Of a DNA stretch of 36,806 nt, positions 1 through 8,097 are shown piece by piece. Position 1 is the first letter of the stretch, and each line of letters starts with the position of its first letter. Below the pieces are notes generated by a model, which did no database searches, was not told the DNA's origin, and was given only the letters and a program-made list of their open reading frames with translations. The stretch spans positions 1 to 36,806 of the forward strand of contig JAFKFI010000105.1 in NCBI GenBank assembly GCA_017307285.1, written 5' to 3'. A program made the translations under genes and the position numbers. The stretch comes from Alphaproteobacteria bacterium (GTDB taxonomy: Bacteria; Pseudomonadota; Alphaproteobacteria; Acetobacterales; Acetobacteraceae).

Positions 1-21
1 GAGGGAGAGGGAGCAGAAAAG

Positions 22-42
22 CCCTCTCCCTGTGGGAGAGGG
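22..42. repeat. Palindromic intergenic repeat, copy 1 (CCCTCTCCC family)
   Basis: Perfect inverted repeat CCCTCTCCC-TGT-GGGAGAGGG, followed by the GGTTGGGTGAGGG flank typical of this dispersed alphaproteobacterial element. It lies just beyond the stop of the flavin monooxygenase gene. The same core recurs near 1427-1458 and twice at 4337-4388. It may act as a weak terminator or be a REP-like element; it is non-coding. Confidence 0.7.
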
Positions 43-53
43 TTGGGTGAGGG

Positions 54-1349
54 CTACTCTGCCGCCACGCGGAAGGCGTTGTCGATCACCTCGTCGAGCG
101 CTGGCTTGATCTGGCGCTGGAAGATGTCGAGCGTCTCGATCACCGCGTCCTTCGGCATCTGCGCGTAGTGGTTCACTAGCGCGATATGCTCGCCGGGCAG
201 GATCTTCCATTGCTCGACGAGCTGCCGGCGGACGCTGTCCACCGTGCCGAACACGAACAGCCCGGAATTGACCAGCGAGCCAAAGATGTCGTCGCCCTCG
301 ACCTTGCGACGCCCCATCGCGGCGTAGAAGTTCTTCCAGATGTCGAGGTCGTAAGTGCGGATTTTCTCCAGCGCCTCCTCCTCGGTGCGGCCGATCTGAA
401 TCCAGCGCACGAGGCACTGGTTCTGCCCAGGCGCGAAGCTGCGCCCGTGCTGCGCGGCGATGGTGCGGTAGCGCTCCGACAGCGGCCCGGCGGCCGCGAT
501 CGAGGCGAAATAGGTCGGGATGAAACCATTGCGGCCGCAGAACTCGACGGTCTCGGGGCTGCCGGAGCCGGCGACGAACACTTTCGGATGCGGTCGCGTA
601 TAGGGCGACGGCGCCACCGAGGCGCGGCGCCACACCCCCGCCGCGTCCACCTCTCCGGGCGCGCCGAGCCTCTGCGTTACCCCGGCCTTCGCCAGCGGCC
701 AATCCTCGATGCCGGCCTCGTAGGGGAACGGCACCTGCCAATTGATGCCCTTGTGGGTGAAGCTCTCCTGTGTCCAGGCCTTGACGACGAGTTCGACGCT
801 CTCCTCGAAGATGGCCCGGTTCCGCGCGTCGTCGTCCTTGTCGGCCGCCAGTTGCGTCGCCTGCGAGAAGCCGGCCGCAGTGGTCTGAGGGTTGTAGACG
901 GCCGCGTTCGGAGACTTGGTCGCCCGCGCGCCCAGATGCTGACCGAGCGTGTTGGTCCAGCGCGACTGGTAGCCGCGCGCGAAGCCGACGAACGTCCGCC
1001 CCTGCGAGAGGTGGTCGATGACGGCGACATCCTCGGCGACCCGGATCGGGTTGTGCGTGCTCATCACGTATCCCAGCGGGCCGACGCGGATGTTCTTGGT
1101 CTTGGCGAGCCAATAGGCGTTGGTCGCGGTTGGGCTCGGCGCCACCTCGTAGCCTTCCGACCAGAAATGATGCTCGGGCGTCGCCGCGCCCCAGATGCCC
1201 ATTTCGTCGGCCGCCTGGATGATCTCGGTCATGCCGTGAATCGCGGCCTGATAGCGCTCCCGGTCCCGCCCGATGGGCCGCAGGGCCGCGCGCTCCTCCT
1301 CGTCCTTCGCCGGTATGACCGGATACATCAGCGTGATCGGCTTCAGCAT
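54..1349 (-). CDS. LLM-class flavin-dependent oxidoreductase (luciferase-like monooxygenase)
   Basis: A 431-residue protein of the bacterial luciferase-like (LLM) superfamily: a TIM-barrel enzyme that uses reduced flavin and oxygen to oxidise a small organic substrate. Family signs are the N-terminal AATPEHHFWSEGY segment, SPTATNAYWLAKTKNIRVGP, HNPIRVAEDVAVIDHLSQGR and GFARGYQSRW, and later the substrate-side segment VFVAGSGSPETVEFCGRNGF. The length is at the long end for the family because of an insert around residues 140-175. The start follows AGGGAG at good spacing. It stands alone, read away from the gene to its right, with repeats on both sides. The substrate cannot be told from sequence. 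It is not closely similar to the SsuD at 17612-18736. Confidence 0.85.
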   Translation of the reverse strand: MLKPITLMYPVIPAKDEEERAALRPIGRDRERYQAAIHGMTEIIQAADEMGIWGAATPEHHFWSEGYEVAPSPTATNAYWLAKTKNIRVGPLGYVMSTHNPIRVAEDVAVIDHLSQGRTFVGFARGYQSRWTNTLGQHLGARATKSPNAAVYNPQTTAAGFSQATQLAADKDDDARNRAIFEESVELVVKAWTQESFTHKGINWQVPFPYEAGIEDWPLAKAGVTQRLGAPGEVDAAGVWRRASVAPSPYTRPHPKVFVAGSGSPETVEFCGRNGFIPTYFASIAAAGPLSERYRTIAAQHGRSFAPGQNQCLVRWIQIGRTEEEALEKIRTYDLDIWKNFYAAMGRRKVEGDDIFGSLVNSGLFVFGTVDSVRRQLVEQWKILPGEHIALVNHYAQMPKDAVIETLDIFQRQIKPALDEVIDNAFRVAAE

Positions 1350-1426
1350 GGTGCGTTCTCCCTTTGAGGGGAGGATACCGGCGGGTAGGCGGGCGTCAAC
1401 ACGGGTGCTCGCGCCCCCTTACCCAG

Positions 1427-1458
1427 CCCTCTCCTCCCCCCCCCAAACGGGGAGAGGG
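1427..1458. repeat. Palindromic intergenic repeat, copy 2 (CCCTCTCC family)
   Basis: Inverted pair CCCTCTCC...GGAGAGGG with a C-rich spacer, flanked by TTACCCAG on the left. It fills the gap between the flavin monooxygenase start and the DUF29 stop. It is a degenerate relative of the elements at 22-42 and 4337-4388. Confidence 0.6.
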
Positions 1459-1463
1459 AGAGA

Positions 1464-1928
1464 TTACCGGCTCAATGAACCCTCGAGCGCTTCAACATCC
1501 CCGGCAAGCAGCGCGTCCAGGGTGAAGGGGCACGTCTGGGGAGGGTCGGGCAGAGCGTCGAGGTCCCTTAACGCCATCCGTGCCCGTCGTGTCGCCTTCG
1601 CATAAAGCTGATCCAGTTCCATGCGCTGCCGCATTGACGGTGTGAATCGGAGCGCTGCGTCGTCGAGGAAGGTGCCGGCCTCATCGCGCCAATGCGCCGC
1701 ACTCGGGCTGTCTGGCCAGGCGTGCAGCTTGAGCAAATGAACCATCGCTTGCTGCAGCAGGCTTTGACACGCGCGCAGCTCGGAAAGGCCCACGTCCCGC
1801 ACCTCCTCGATCACGTGGGGCCAATCAATCAGCGCGTTGAGGCGTTCGCCGGCGGCGAGCCGGCGCAGGAGTTCGGCCTGCTGTTCGGCCCAGGCGAGAG
1901 CGTCGTGCTCGTAAAGCCCGTCCGGCAT
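1464..1928 (-). CDS. DUF29 family protein
   Basis: A 154-residue DUF29 protein, a family common in cyanobacteria and alphaproteobacteria with no established function. The typical opening is visible (MPDGLYEHDALAWAEQQAEL, then LRRLAAGERLNALIDWPHVIEEV), followed by a helical middle with LLQQAMVHLLKLHAWP and the CPFTLDALLAG end. The ATG at 1928 is chosen because it starts the conserved block and follows GGAG at 7 nt; an upstream ATG at 1952 adds only eight unconserved residues and overlaps the preceding gene. It lies 20 nt after the acyl-CoA dehydrogenase stop, so it may be co-transcribed. A relative is encoded at 19817-20245. Confidence 0.8.
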   Translation of the reverse strand: MPDGLYEHDALAWAEQQAELLRRLAAGERLNALIDWPHVIEEVRDVGLSELRACQSLLQQAMVHLLKLHAWPDSPSAAHWRDEAGTFLDDAALRFTPSMRQRMELDQLYAKATRRARMALRDLDALPDPPQTCPFTLDALLAGDVEALEGSLSR

Positions 1929-1948
1929 GGCCGAACTCCCGTCTCCTC

Positions 1949-3103
1949 TCAAGCCGCCTTCGCTGCGCCGAACAGCCCGCCCATGCGCGCGAGCTTGGCC
2001 AGATGCTCGTCGGCGGTGCCGAACATGAGGTCGATCATTGTCTGCCGCTTGAAGTAGTGGCCGACCTTGTACTCCATCGTCATGCCGATGCCGCCGTGCA
2101 GCTGGATCGCCTCCTCGCCGACATGCTTGCCGGAGCGGCCGATCTGCACCTTGGCCGCCGACATCGCGCGGGCGCGCTCGGCTGCGTCCGTCTCCGACAC
2201 CATCACGTTGGCGAACAGCGCCATGCTCCTCGCCTGCTCGACCGAGACGAACATATCGACAGCACGATGCTGCAGCGCCTGGAACGAGCCGATCGTGACG
2301 CCGAACTGCTTGCGCGTTTTCAGGTATTCGACGGTGAGCTCCTGCATCGAAGCGAGCAGGCCGACGGACTCGGCGCTCAACGCGGCGATCGCCTCGTCCA
2401 CCACGCGCTCCATGACCGGCAGCGCGCGGCCAGGCTCGCCCAGCACGGCTTCGGCCTTGGCGCCGGACAACGTGATCTCGGCGGCGCGCAGCCCGTCCTG
2501 TGTCGGATACCCGCGACGCGCAACGCCGTCCGCTTTCGCGTCAACGAGGAACAGTCCGATGCCGTCGCGATCACGGCGATTGCCGGACAGTCGCGCACTG
2601 ACAAGAATCTTGTCGGCGCAATCACCGTGCAGCACGACGCTCTTGGCGCCGTCCAGCACCCAGCCGCCCCCGCTCGGCTTCGCAGTCGTGGCGACGTCGA
2701 ACAGGTCGTAACGCGACTGCCGCTCGACATGGGCGAAGGCGAGCAACAGCTTCCCCCCGGCGATCTGCGGCAGCAGCGCCGCCTGCTGCTCCTCTGTCCC
2801 CGCCGCGCGGATGAGCCCGCCGCCCAGGATGACGGTCGCGAGATAGGGCTCCAGCACCAGGCCGCGCCCGAACGCCTCCATCACCAGCATCGTCTCGACC
2901 GGCCCGCCGCCGAAGCCGCCGTGGCGCTCCTCGAACGGCAGGCCGAGCAAGCCGAGCTCGGCGTATTGCGCCCAAATGTCGCGGCTCCAGCCGTCCGGCT
3001 CAGCCATGATCTTCTTGCGCGCCTCGAACTCGTATCGATCGGCGATCAGGCGATCGACGCTGTCCTTGAGCAGCCGCTGCTCCTCGGTGAAATCGAAATC
3101 CAT
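1949..3103 (-). CDS. pimD: Acyl-CoA dehydrogenase, pimeloyl-CoA dehydrogenase small-subunit type
   Basis: A 384-residue FAD-dependent acyl-CoA dehydrogenase, most like the small subunit of the two-subunit pimeloyl-CoA dehydrogenases (PimD) of Rhodopseudomonas-type dicarboxylate degradation. It would introduce the alpha-beta double bond into an acyl-CoA. Visible parts are the N-terminal helical domain (FTEEQRLLKDSVDRLI), a central beta domain, and the C-terminal FAD domain with TRKQFGVTIGSFQALQHRAVDMF and EAIQLHGGIGMTMEY. The usual MCAD-type catalytic Glu is not at its normal place (MFGTADEH); Glu237 in the helix-G region is a candidate base by alignment with isovaleryl-CoA dehydrogenase. Its ATG lies one base after the stop of the large subunit, which implies coupled translation. 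The substrate is inferred only. Confidence 0.85.
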   Translation of the reverse strand: MDFDFTEEQRLLKDSVDRLIADRYEFEARKKIMAEPDGWSRDIWAQYAELGLLGLPFEERHGGFGGGPVETMLVMEAFGRGLVLEPYLATVILGGGLIRAAGTEEQQAALLPQIAGGKLLLAFAHVERQSRYDLFDVATTAKPSGGGWVLDGAKSVVLHGDCADKILVSARLSGNRRDRDGIGLFLVDAKADGVARRGYPTQDGLRAAEITLSGAKAEAVLGEPGRALPVMERVVDEAIAALSAESVGLLASMQELTVEYLKTRKQFGVTIGSFQALQHRAVDMFVSVEQARSMALFANVMVSETDAAERARAMSAAKVQIGRSGKHVGEEAIQLHGGIGMTMEYKVGHYFKRQTMIDLMFGTADEHLAKLARMGGLFGAAKAA

Positions 3104-3104
3104 G

Positions 3105-4301
3105 TCAGAGCCCCAGGATCGCTTTGGCGACGATGTTGCGCTGGATCTCGTTCGAGCCGCCGTAAATCGAGACCTTGCGGTAGTTGAAGTAATCGGGCGC
3201 CGCCTCGGTGGCGTAGTCGGGGCCGATCACCGGCTCGTTCTGCCCGGCCTCGACCGGCTGGTACGGCATCGCGAACGGGCCGACCACCTCGATCGCGAGT
3301 TCGGTGAGCTGCTGCTGGATGACTGAGCCCTTGAGCTTGAGGATCGAAGAGGCCGGGTTGGGCTTGCCCTTGGCCTGCCCGCGCTCCGCCGCGACAACGC
3401 GGAGTTGCGTCATCTCGAGCGCCTTCAGCTCGACCTCGACGGCCGCCAGTTTCTCGCGAAACTTTTCATCCGCGATCAACGCCCGATCGCCGACGCGCTC
3501 CAGTGCCGCGAGCTCCTTGATCCGCTGGACCTTGGCCTTGGAGACGCCGACGCGCGCAATGCCGGTGCGCTCGTTGCCGAGCAGGAACTTGGCGTAGTCC
3601 CAGCCCTTGTTCTCCTGGCCAATCAGGTTCTCCGCCGGCACCTCCACGTCATCGAAGAACACCTCGTTGACCTCGTGGCCGCCGTCGATGGTCTGGATCG
3701 GCCGCACGGTGATACCCTTCAAGGTCATCGGAAAGACGATGAAGGAGATGCCCTCCTGCTTCTTCGCGGCGGGATCAGTGCGGCACAGGCAGAAAATCCA
3801 GTCGGCGTGCTGCGCGAGCGTCGTCCAGATCTTCTGGCCGTTGATGAGGTATTTGTCCCCCTTCCGCTCGGCCTTGGTACGCAGGCTGGCGAGGTCGGAG
3901 CCGGAGCCGGGCTCGGAGAAGCCCTGACACCACCAATCATCGAGGTTCGCGGCACGCGGCAGGAAGCGCTTCTTCTGCTCGTCATTGCCGAATTGCGCGA
4001 TAACCGGGCCGACCATCGAGGTGTTGAAGGCGAGCGGCGCCGGCACGTTGGCCTGCTGCATCTCGTCCTGGTACATGTAGAACTGCACCGGGCTCCAATC
4101 CTGGCCGCCCCACTCCTTGGGCCAGTTGGGCACCGCCCAGCCGCGCGCATTGAGGGCGCGCTGCGAGGCGATGATCTCCTCCTTGCTGAGCGGATGCCCC
4201 GCCTCGACCTTCTCACGGATCGCGGCGGGGAATTCCTTCCGAAAGTAGCGCCGCGCGTCGTCGCGGAACGCCAACTCCTCGGCGGTGAAGTTCAGATCCA
4301 T
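3105..4301 (-). CDS. pimC: Acyl-CoA dehydrogenase, pimeloyl-CoA dehydrogenase large-subunit type
   Basis: A 398-residue acyl-CoA dehydrogenase matching the PimC-type large subunit. The FAD/substrate signature CQGFSEPGSGSDLAS is at about 125-139, INGQKIWTT at about 153-161, and the C-terminal YGGSNEIQR at 380-388. As in isovaleryl- and long-chain enzymes, the MCAD Glu position holds Gly, and Glu244 (GNERTG) aligns with the helix-G base. It starts behind GAGGAG and is the first gene of a pair with the small subunit. The ligase, hydratase and thiolase genes that accompany it in the pim operon of Rhodopseudomonas are absent here, so the pathway role (dicarboxylic or medium-chain acyl-CoA oxidation) is inference. 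Confidence 0.87.
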   Translation of the reverse strand: MDLNFTAEELAFRDDARRYFRKEFPAAIREKVEAGHPLSKEEIIASQRALNARGWAVPNWPKEWGGQDWSPVQFYMYQDEMQQANVPAPLAFNTSMVGPVIAQFGNDEQKKRFLPRAANLDDWWCQGFSEPGSGSDLASLRTKAERKGDKYLINGQKIWTTLAQHADWIFCLCRTDPAAKKQEGISFIVFPMTLKGITVRPIQTIDGGHEVNEVFFDDVEVPAENLIGQENKGWDYAKFLLGNERTGIARVGVSKAKVQRIKELAALERVGDRALIADEKFREKLAAVEVELKALEMTQLRVVAAERGQAKGKPNPASSILKLKGSVIQQQLTELAIEVVGPFAMPYQPVEAGQNEPVIGPDYATEAAPDYFNYRKVSIYGGSNEIQRNIVAKAILGL

Positions 4302-4336
4302 GCGATGCTCCTCGGTGGCGGGGCTCCCTCACCCAA

Positions 4337-4388
4337 CCCTCTCCCAGAGGGAGAGGGTTTTTCTCCTCCCTCTCCCTCTGGGAGAGGG
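4337..4388. repeat. Double palindromic repeat, copies 3 and 4 (CCCTCTCCC family)
   Basis: Two adjacent perfect hairpins: CCCTCTCCC-AGA-GGGAGAGGG (4337-4357) and CCCTCTCCC-TCT-GGGAGAGGG (4368-4388), flanked by CTCACCCAA and GGGGTGAGGG. The unit sits between the msrA stop and the large acyl-CoA dehydrogenase start, where it could fold as a double stem-loop in the transcript. It belongs to the same dispersed family as 22-42. Confidence 0.8.
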
Positions 4389-4400
4389 CCGGGGTGAGGG

Positions 4401-4979
4401 TCAGGCGGCGCGGGATTTTAGGCGGTGGGAAAACGTCTTGCGGAATTTCGCGACCTTCGGCGCGACGACCACCTGGCAATAGCCGGTGTACGGGTTCCGC
4501 TCGTAATAGTCGTGATGCTCCGGCTCGGCCGGGTAGAACACGGTGAGCGGCTCGATCTCCGTGACCAGCGGCGCCGGCCAGATTTTCGCCTCCGCAACCT
4601 CCCGCATTACCTTCTCGGCGCTGGCGCGCTGCGCCGGCGAGTGGGTGAGAATGATCGAGCGGTACTGCGGGCCGACATCGTTGCCCTGGCGGTCGCGCGT
4701 GGTCGGGTCGTGGATCGAGAAGAACACCCGCAGCAAATCCTCGTAGGACACCACCTTGGGGTCGAACACGATCTGCGTCACCTCGGCGTGGCCGGTGCGA
4801 CCGGTGCAGACCTGCCGGTAGCTGGGATTCACGACATGCCCGCCGGCATAGCCGGAGAGCACCGACTGCACCCCTTCCAGGTCCTTGTACACGGCTTCGA
4901 GGCACCAGAAGCACCCGCCCCCGAGTGTCGCGACCTCCTGCCCCTCGCCCACAGGGTTGGGCTTGACCTGCTCCGTCAT
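4401..4979 (-). CDS. msrA: Peptide-methionine (S)-S-oxide reductase MsrA
   Basis: A 192-residue MsrA that reduces methionine-S-sulfoxide in proteins or free methionine using thioredoxin. The catalytic motif GCFWCLEA lies at 22-29, with Cys23 as nucleophile. GYAGGHVVNPSY, the HDPTT segment and the PEHHDYYERNPYTGYCQ segment are all typical; Cys168 is a candidate resolving cysteine. No secretion signal is seen, so it acts in the cytoplasm. The start follows GGAGGG. It is read in the same direction as the pirin upstream, but a strong hairpin at 5078-5105 separates them. No msrB is nearby. Confidence 0.95.
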   Translation of the reverse strand: MTEQVKPNPVGEGQEVATLGGGCFWCLEAVYKDLEGVQSVLSGYAGGHVVNPSYRQVCTGRTGHAEVTQIVFDPKVVSYEDLLRVFFSIHDPTTRDRQGNDVGPQYRSIILTHSPAQRASAEKVMREVAEAKIWPAPLVTEIEPLTVFYPAEPEHHDYYERNPYTGYCQVVVAPKVAKFRKTFSHRLKSRAA

Positions 4980-5077
4980 GCTGCGTCCCTCCGTTCTGGC
5001 CGGCCCTTCATATGGGGCGCCGGGCCGGAGGGCTACTATGCCCCGCCAGTGCCCAGAGGAGAAAGCACCGTAGGGAA

Positions 5078-5105
5078 ATCCCCGGCACGCAGCGGTGCCG
5101 GGGAT
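5078..5105 (-). terminator. Probable terminator downstream of pirin
   Basis: Perfect 11-bp inverted repeat ATCCCCGGCAC with a 6-nt loop, directly after the pirin stop and about 100 nt before the msrA start. On the minus strand it is followed only by a short T run, so intrinsic termination may be leaky. Confidence 0.55.
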
Positions 5106-5111
5106 CGTGCG

Positions 5112-5981
5112 TCAGGCGTGCGCCATCTGCCCGAAGCGGCCGGCGTTGAAGTCCTCGATCGCCTGACGGATCTCGGCTTCGCTGTTCATCACGAACGGCC
5201 CGTAGCCGACGACCGGTTCATCGATCGGCTCGCCGCTCAGCACGAGGACGGTCGCGTCGCCATCCGCGTCAACCGTGACGCTGCCACCTTCCTTTGACAG
5301 CAGCACCATCTCGGCCTCGCCGGCGGCCTGCGAGCCCCCGATCGTGACATGACCAGTGAGCACGACCAGCGCGCTGTTGTGCCCGTCCGGCAGGTCGAGC
5401 GTCACCGACGCACCCGCCTTCATCCGCATGTCCCAGACATTCATCGGCGTGAAGGTCCGCGCTGGCCCCTTGGCGTCGCCGAACGCGCCGGCGATCACCC
5501 GTAGCTTGCCAGCCCCGTTCGGCAGATCGACGCTCGGAATGTCGGCCGAGACGATGGACTGGTAGCCTGGCGCCGCGCCCTTGTCCTTCGCCGGCAAGTT
5601 GACCCAGAGCTGGATCATGCGGAACGGGCCACCGGTCTTGGTGAAACCGGGCGAATGGAACTCCTCGTGGAGGATGCCGCCGCCCGCGGTCATCCACTGC
5701 ACGTCGCCGGGGCCGATCACGCCGCCCTGGCCGGTCGAATCGCGATGGGCGACCTCGCCGTCATACACGATCGTCACCGTCTCGAAGCCACGATGCGGAT
5801 GCTGGCCGACGCCGCGCGGTGTCTTGGCCGGCTCGAACAGATGCGGCCCCGCGTAGTCGAGCAGTAGGAATGGACTGATCTGCCGACCGAGATTGTCGTA
5901 GGAGAACAGCGACCGGACGGGAAATCCATCGCCCACCCAGTGGCGGTTCGGGTTACTGTACACGCCGAGAATCGTCTTCAT
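5112..5981 (-). CDS. Pirin family protein (bicupin)
   Basis: A 289-residue pirin: two cupin barrels, the N-terminal one binding a metal. The metal ligands seen in human pirin have counterparts here: His61 and His63 in QHPHRGFETVT, and His105 and Glu107 in GGILHEEFH. Bacterial pirins include quercetin 2,3-dioxygenase-like enzymes and pyruvate dehydrogenase modulators; which applies is not decidable. It is transcribed away from the LysR gene at 6095. LysR regulators often control the divergent neighbour, so this pirin is a reasonable candidate target (inference). The 113-bp gap between them holds a direct repeat GGGCGCC-3 nt-GGGCGCC at 5998-6014. Confidence 0.92.
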   Translation of the reverse strand: MKTILGVYSNPNRHWVGDGFPVRSLFSYDNLGRQISPFLLLDYAGPHLFEPAKTPRGVGQHPHRGFETVTIVYDGEVAHRDSTGQGGVIGPGDVQWMTAGGGILHEEFHSPGFTKTGGPFRMIQLWVNLPAKDKGAAPGYQSIVSADIPSVDLPNGAGKLRVIAGAFGDAKGPARTFTPMNVWDMRMKAGASVTLDLPDGHNSALVVLTGHVTIGGSQAAGEAEMVLLSKEGGSVTVDADGDATVLVLSGEPIDEPVVGYGPFVMNSEAEIRQAIEDFNAGRFGQMAHA

Positions 5982-6094
5982 CGAACATCTCCTGATCGGG
6001 CGCCGACGGGCGCCCCGCCTGGCGCTGGTTATGGTGTCCGCCCGACCGGCCCGGAAGATTGCGGAAGCAGACTCTGCGTCCTATGAACAGGACG

Positions 6095-7030
6095 ATGCAG
6101 GACCTGAATGATCTCTACTACTTCGTGCAAGTGGTCGAGCATGGCGGCTTCGCCCCGGCAGGCCGTGCGCTGGGTATGCAGAAGTCGAAGCTCAGCCGGC
6201 GGATCAGCCTGCTCGAGGAGCGCCTCGGTGTCCGACTGATCCAGCGCTCCTCGCGCCGCTTCTCGGTGACCGAGGTTGGGCAGGAATACTACCGGCAATG
6301 CGTCGCCATGCTGGTCGAGGCGGAAGGCGCGCAAGCGATCATCGACAATGTCCGCTCGGCGCCGCAGGGGCTGATCCGGATGGCCTGTCCGCCCGCACTG
6401 CTCGCCTATCGCTTCGGCGAGGCGATCGCGCATTTCCTGGCCGCGCACCCCAAGGTCGAGATGCGGGTCAAGTCGCTCGACCGGCCGGTCGATCTGATCG
6501 GCGAGGGATACGACGTCGCGATCCGCGCCGGCCAGCCGGTCGCTGAGCCCGCGACGCTCGTCACCCGCAAGCTCGGCGAGGTCAGCCAGTGCCTCGTCGC
6601 GGCCCCCATCCTGCTCAAGGGCCGCCCCAGGCCAGAGGCGCCGCCGGACCTCGCGCAATTCCCCAGCCTGGACTTTGGGCTGACCAATACCGACCATGCG
6701 CCGGATCGCCATGCGTGGCGGATGCAGCGCGACGAGGGGCCGGTCGCGCTGGTGCCCCATCGTCCGCGCCTTGTTACCGACGATCTCTCCACGCTCCGCG
6801 TGGCAGCACTCGCCGGCATCGGCGTTGCGCAGTTGCCAAGCCTGATGGCCGAACCCGACATCCGGGCGGGTCGGCTAATCGAGCTGCTGCCCGGCTGGCG
6901 GCTGCACAACGACACGGTCCATGCCATCTTCCCCACCCGCCGCGGCCTGCTTCCCTCGCTTCGCGTGCTCCTCGATTTTCTCGCGGCGGAATGCCAGCCC
7001 TATCGCGCAGGGACGAGGAGAGCGGGATGA
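6095..7030 (+). CDS. LysR family transcriptional regulator
   Basis: A 311-residue LysR-type regulator. The N-terminal winged HTH (about residues 2-60) shows DLNDLYYFVQVVEHGGFAPA, MQKSKLSRRISLLEERLGVR and LIQRSSRRFSVTEVG, followed by a periplasmic-binding-like effector domain to about 300. The start at 6095 places the HTH at the usual distance; ATG 6083 and TTG 6059 are in frame and would add 4 or 12 residues. Its stop overlaps the ATG of the channel gene (ATGA at 7027-7030), so it leads a co-translated set with a K+ channel and a thioesterase. It diverges from the pirin gene. The ligand is unknown. Confidence 0.92.
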   Translation: MQDLNDLYYFVQVVEHGGFAPAGRALGMQKSKLSRRISLLEERLGVRLIQRSSRRFSVTEVGQEYYRQCVAMLVEAEGAQAIIDNVRSAPQGLIRMACPPALLAYRFGEAIAHFLAAHPKVEMRVKSLDRPVDLIGEGYDVAIRAGQPVAEPATLVTRKLGEVSQCLVAAPILLKGRPRPEAPPDLAQFPSLDFGLTNTDHAPDRHAWRMQRDEGPVALVPHRPRLVTDDLSTLRVAALAGIGVAQLPSLMAEPDIRAGRLIELLPGWRLHNDTVHAIFPTRRGLLPSLRVLLDFLAAECQPYRAGTRRAG

Positions 7031-8097
7031 GAGGGGCGCGCATCCGCGGCCGGCTTGCCGCGCGCGGTCTGCTGCTCAACCTTGCCGTGGGACTGGTTGC
7101 CGTCGGCCTCAACAGCGATCCGCCGGTACGGCAGGCCACGGGCCCCCTGCTGCCGATCGTGCTGTGGTGCTGCCTCGCCATCTTCGCGTTCGACTGGATG
7201 CGGCACGTTCGACGAGCCGGCGCGCACGCGGGCGCCTGGCTGCGCTCGCTCTCCGGCTTGATCGAGACGCTTTCAGTTGTCGCCGTTCCGATTGCGTTCC
7301 TGCTCGGCGCGGCGGAGCCGTGGCTCGCCGGGACGCTATGGGTCCTGCGGCTCATTCCCGCCTCGCCCAGCCTCGGCCAGCTCGGGCGCGTGCTGTCGAC
7401 CGAGCGACGTGCGCTCTCCGGCGTGGGCACGCTGTTCGTCATCGTGCTCGTATTGTCGGCCGCGATGATGCACGCAATCGAAGGCAGCGGGCAGCCGACG
7501 GTATTCGGCACACTGCCGGGCGCGCTGTGGTGGTCGGTCGTCACGTTGACGACGACGGGCTACGGCGACGTGGTGCCGCATGCCGGGCTCGGCAAGCTGG
7601 TCGCCGCATGGGTGATGATGTCGGGCCTCTGCGTGTTCGGCCTGCTCACCGGCATTCTCGCCACCGGCTTCGCCGCCGAAAGCCGGCGACAGGATTTCCT
7701 GCGCTCGTGGGAGCTGGTGCGCCACGTGCCGTTCTTCGCCTCGCTCAGCCAATCCGGCATCGCCGACCTCGCGCGCTCCCTGCGCCGGTGGGATGCGGCG
7801 GAGAACGTCGTCGTCGTACGTCGCGGTCGGCGCGGCGACAGCATGTATTTCGTCGTCTCTGGCGAGGTCGAGGTCGAGGTCGATCCGCCGGTGCGCATCG
7901 GGCCGGGCGGATTCTTCGGCGAGATGGCGCTGCTCGGCGAAGGCGTGCGCACCGCCACCGTGACGACGACACGTCCGAGCACGTTGCTGGTACTGGACAT
8001 CGCCGATTTCCGCACGATGATGGCGTTGCACCCGGAACTCGCCAGCGCCGTCGAATCGGCGGCGAGACAGCGCGCCGCATGGACGGAGGCCAAATGA
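7027..8097 (+). CDS. Cyclic-nucleotide-gated K+ channel, MlotiK1-like
   Basis: A 356-residue inner-membrane potassium channel, almost the length of Mesorhizobium MlotiK1 (355) and with the same layout. Helices S1-S4 span about 15-125, S5 about 132-150, the pore filter TTTGYGDV lies near 175-182, and S6 (KLVAAWVMMSGLCVFGLLTGILATGF) near 190-215. A short linker then leads to a cyclic-nucleotide-binding domain at about 235-345 with GPGGFFGEMALL and the phosphate-binding Arg308 (VRTATV). S4 lacks a regular Arg/Lys ladder, so gating is probably by cAMP rather than voltage. It overlaps the LysR stop and the thioesterase start by 4 nt each. Being co-encoded with a LysR is uncommon. Confidence 0.93.
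   Translation: MRGARIRGRLAARGLLLNLAVGLVAVGLNSDPPVRQATGPLLPIVLWCCLAIFAFDWMRHVRRAGAHAGAWLRSLSGLIETLSVVAVPIAFLLGAAEPWLAGTLWVLRLIPASPSLGQLGRVLSTERRALSGVGTLFVIVLVLSAAMMHAIEGSGQPTVFGTLPGALWWSVVTLTTTGYGDVVPHAGLGKLVAAWVMMSGLCVFGLLTGILATGFAAESRRQDFLRSWELVRHVPFFASLSQSGIADLARSLRRWDAAENVVVVRRGRRGDSMYFVVSGEVEVEVDPPVRIGPGGFFGEMALLGEGVRTATVTTTRPSTLLVLDIADFRTMMALHPELASAVESAARQRAAWTEAK

Noticed and set aside
5998-6014. GGGCGCC direct repeat as LysR operator
   Set aside because: LysR sites are usually interrupted palindromes of T-N11-A type; a GC-rich 7-mer pair in GC-rich DNA is weak evidence.
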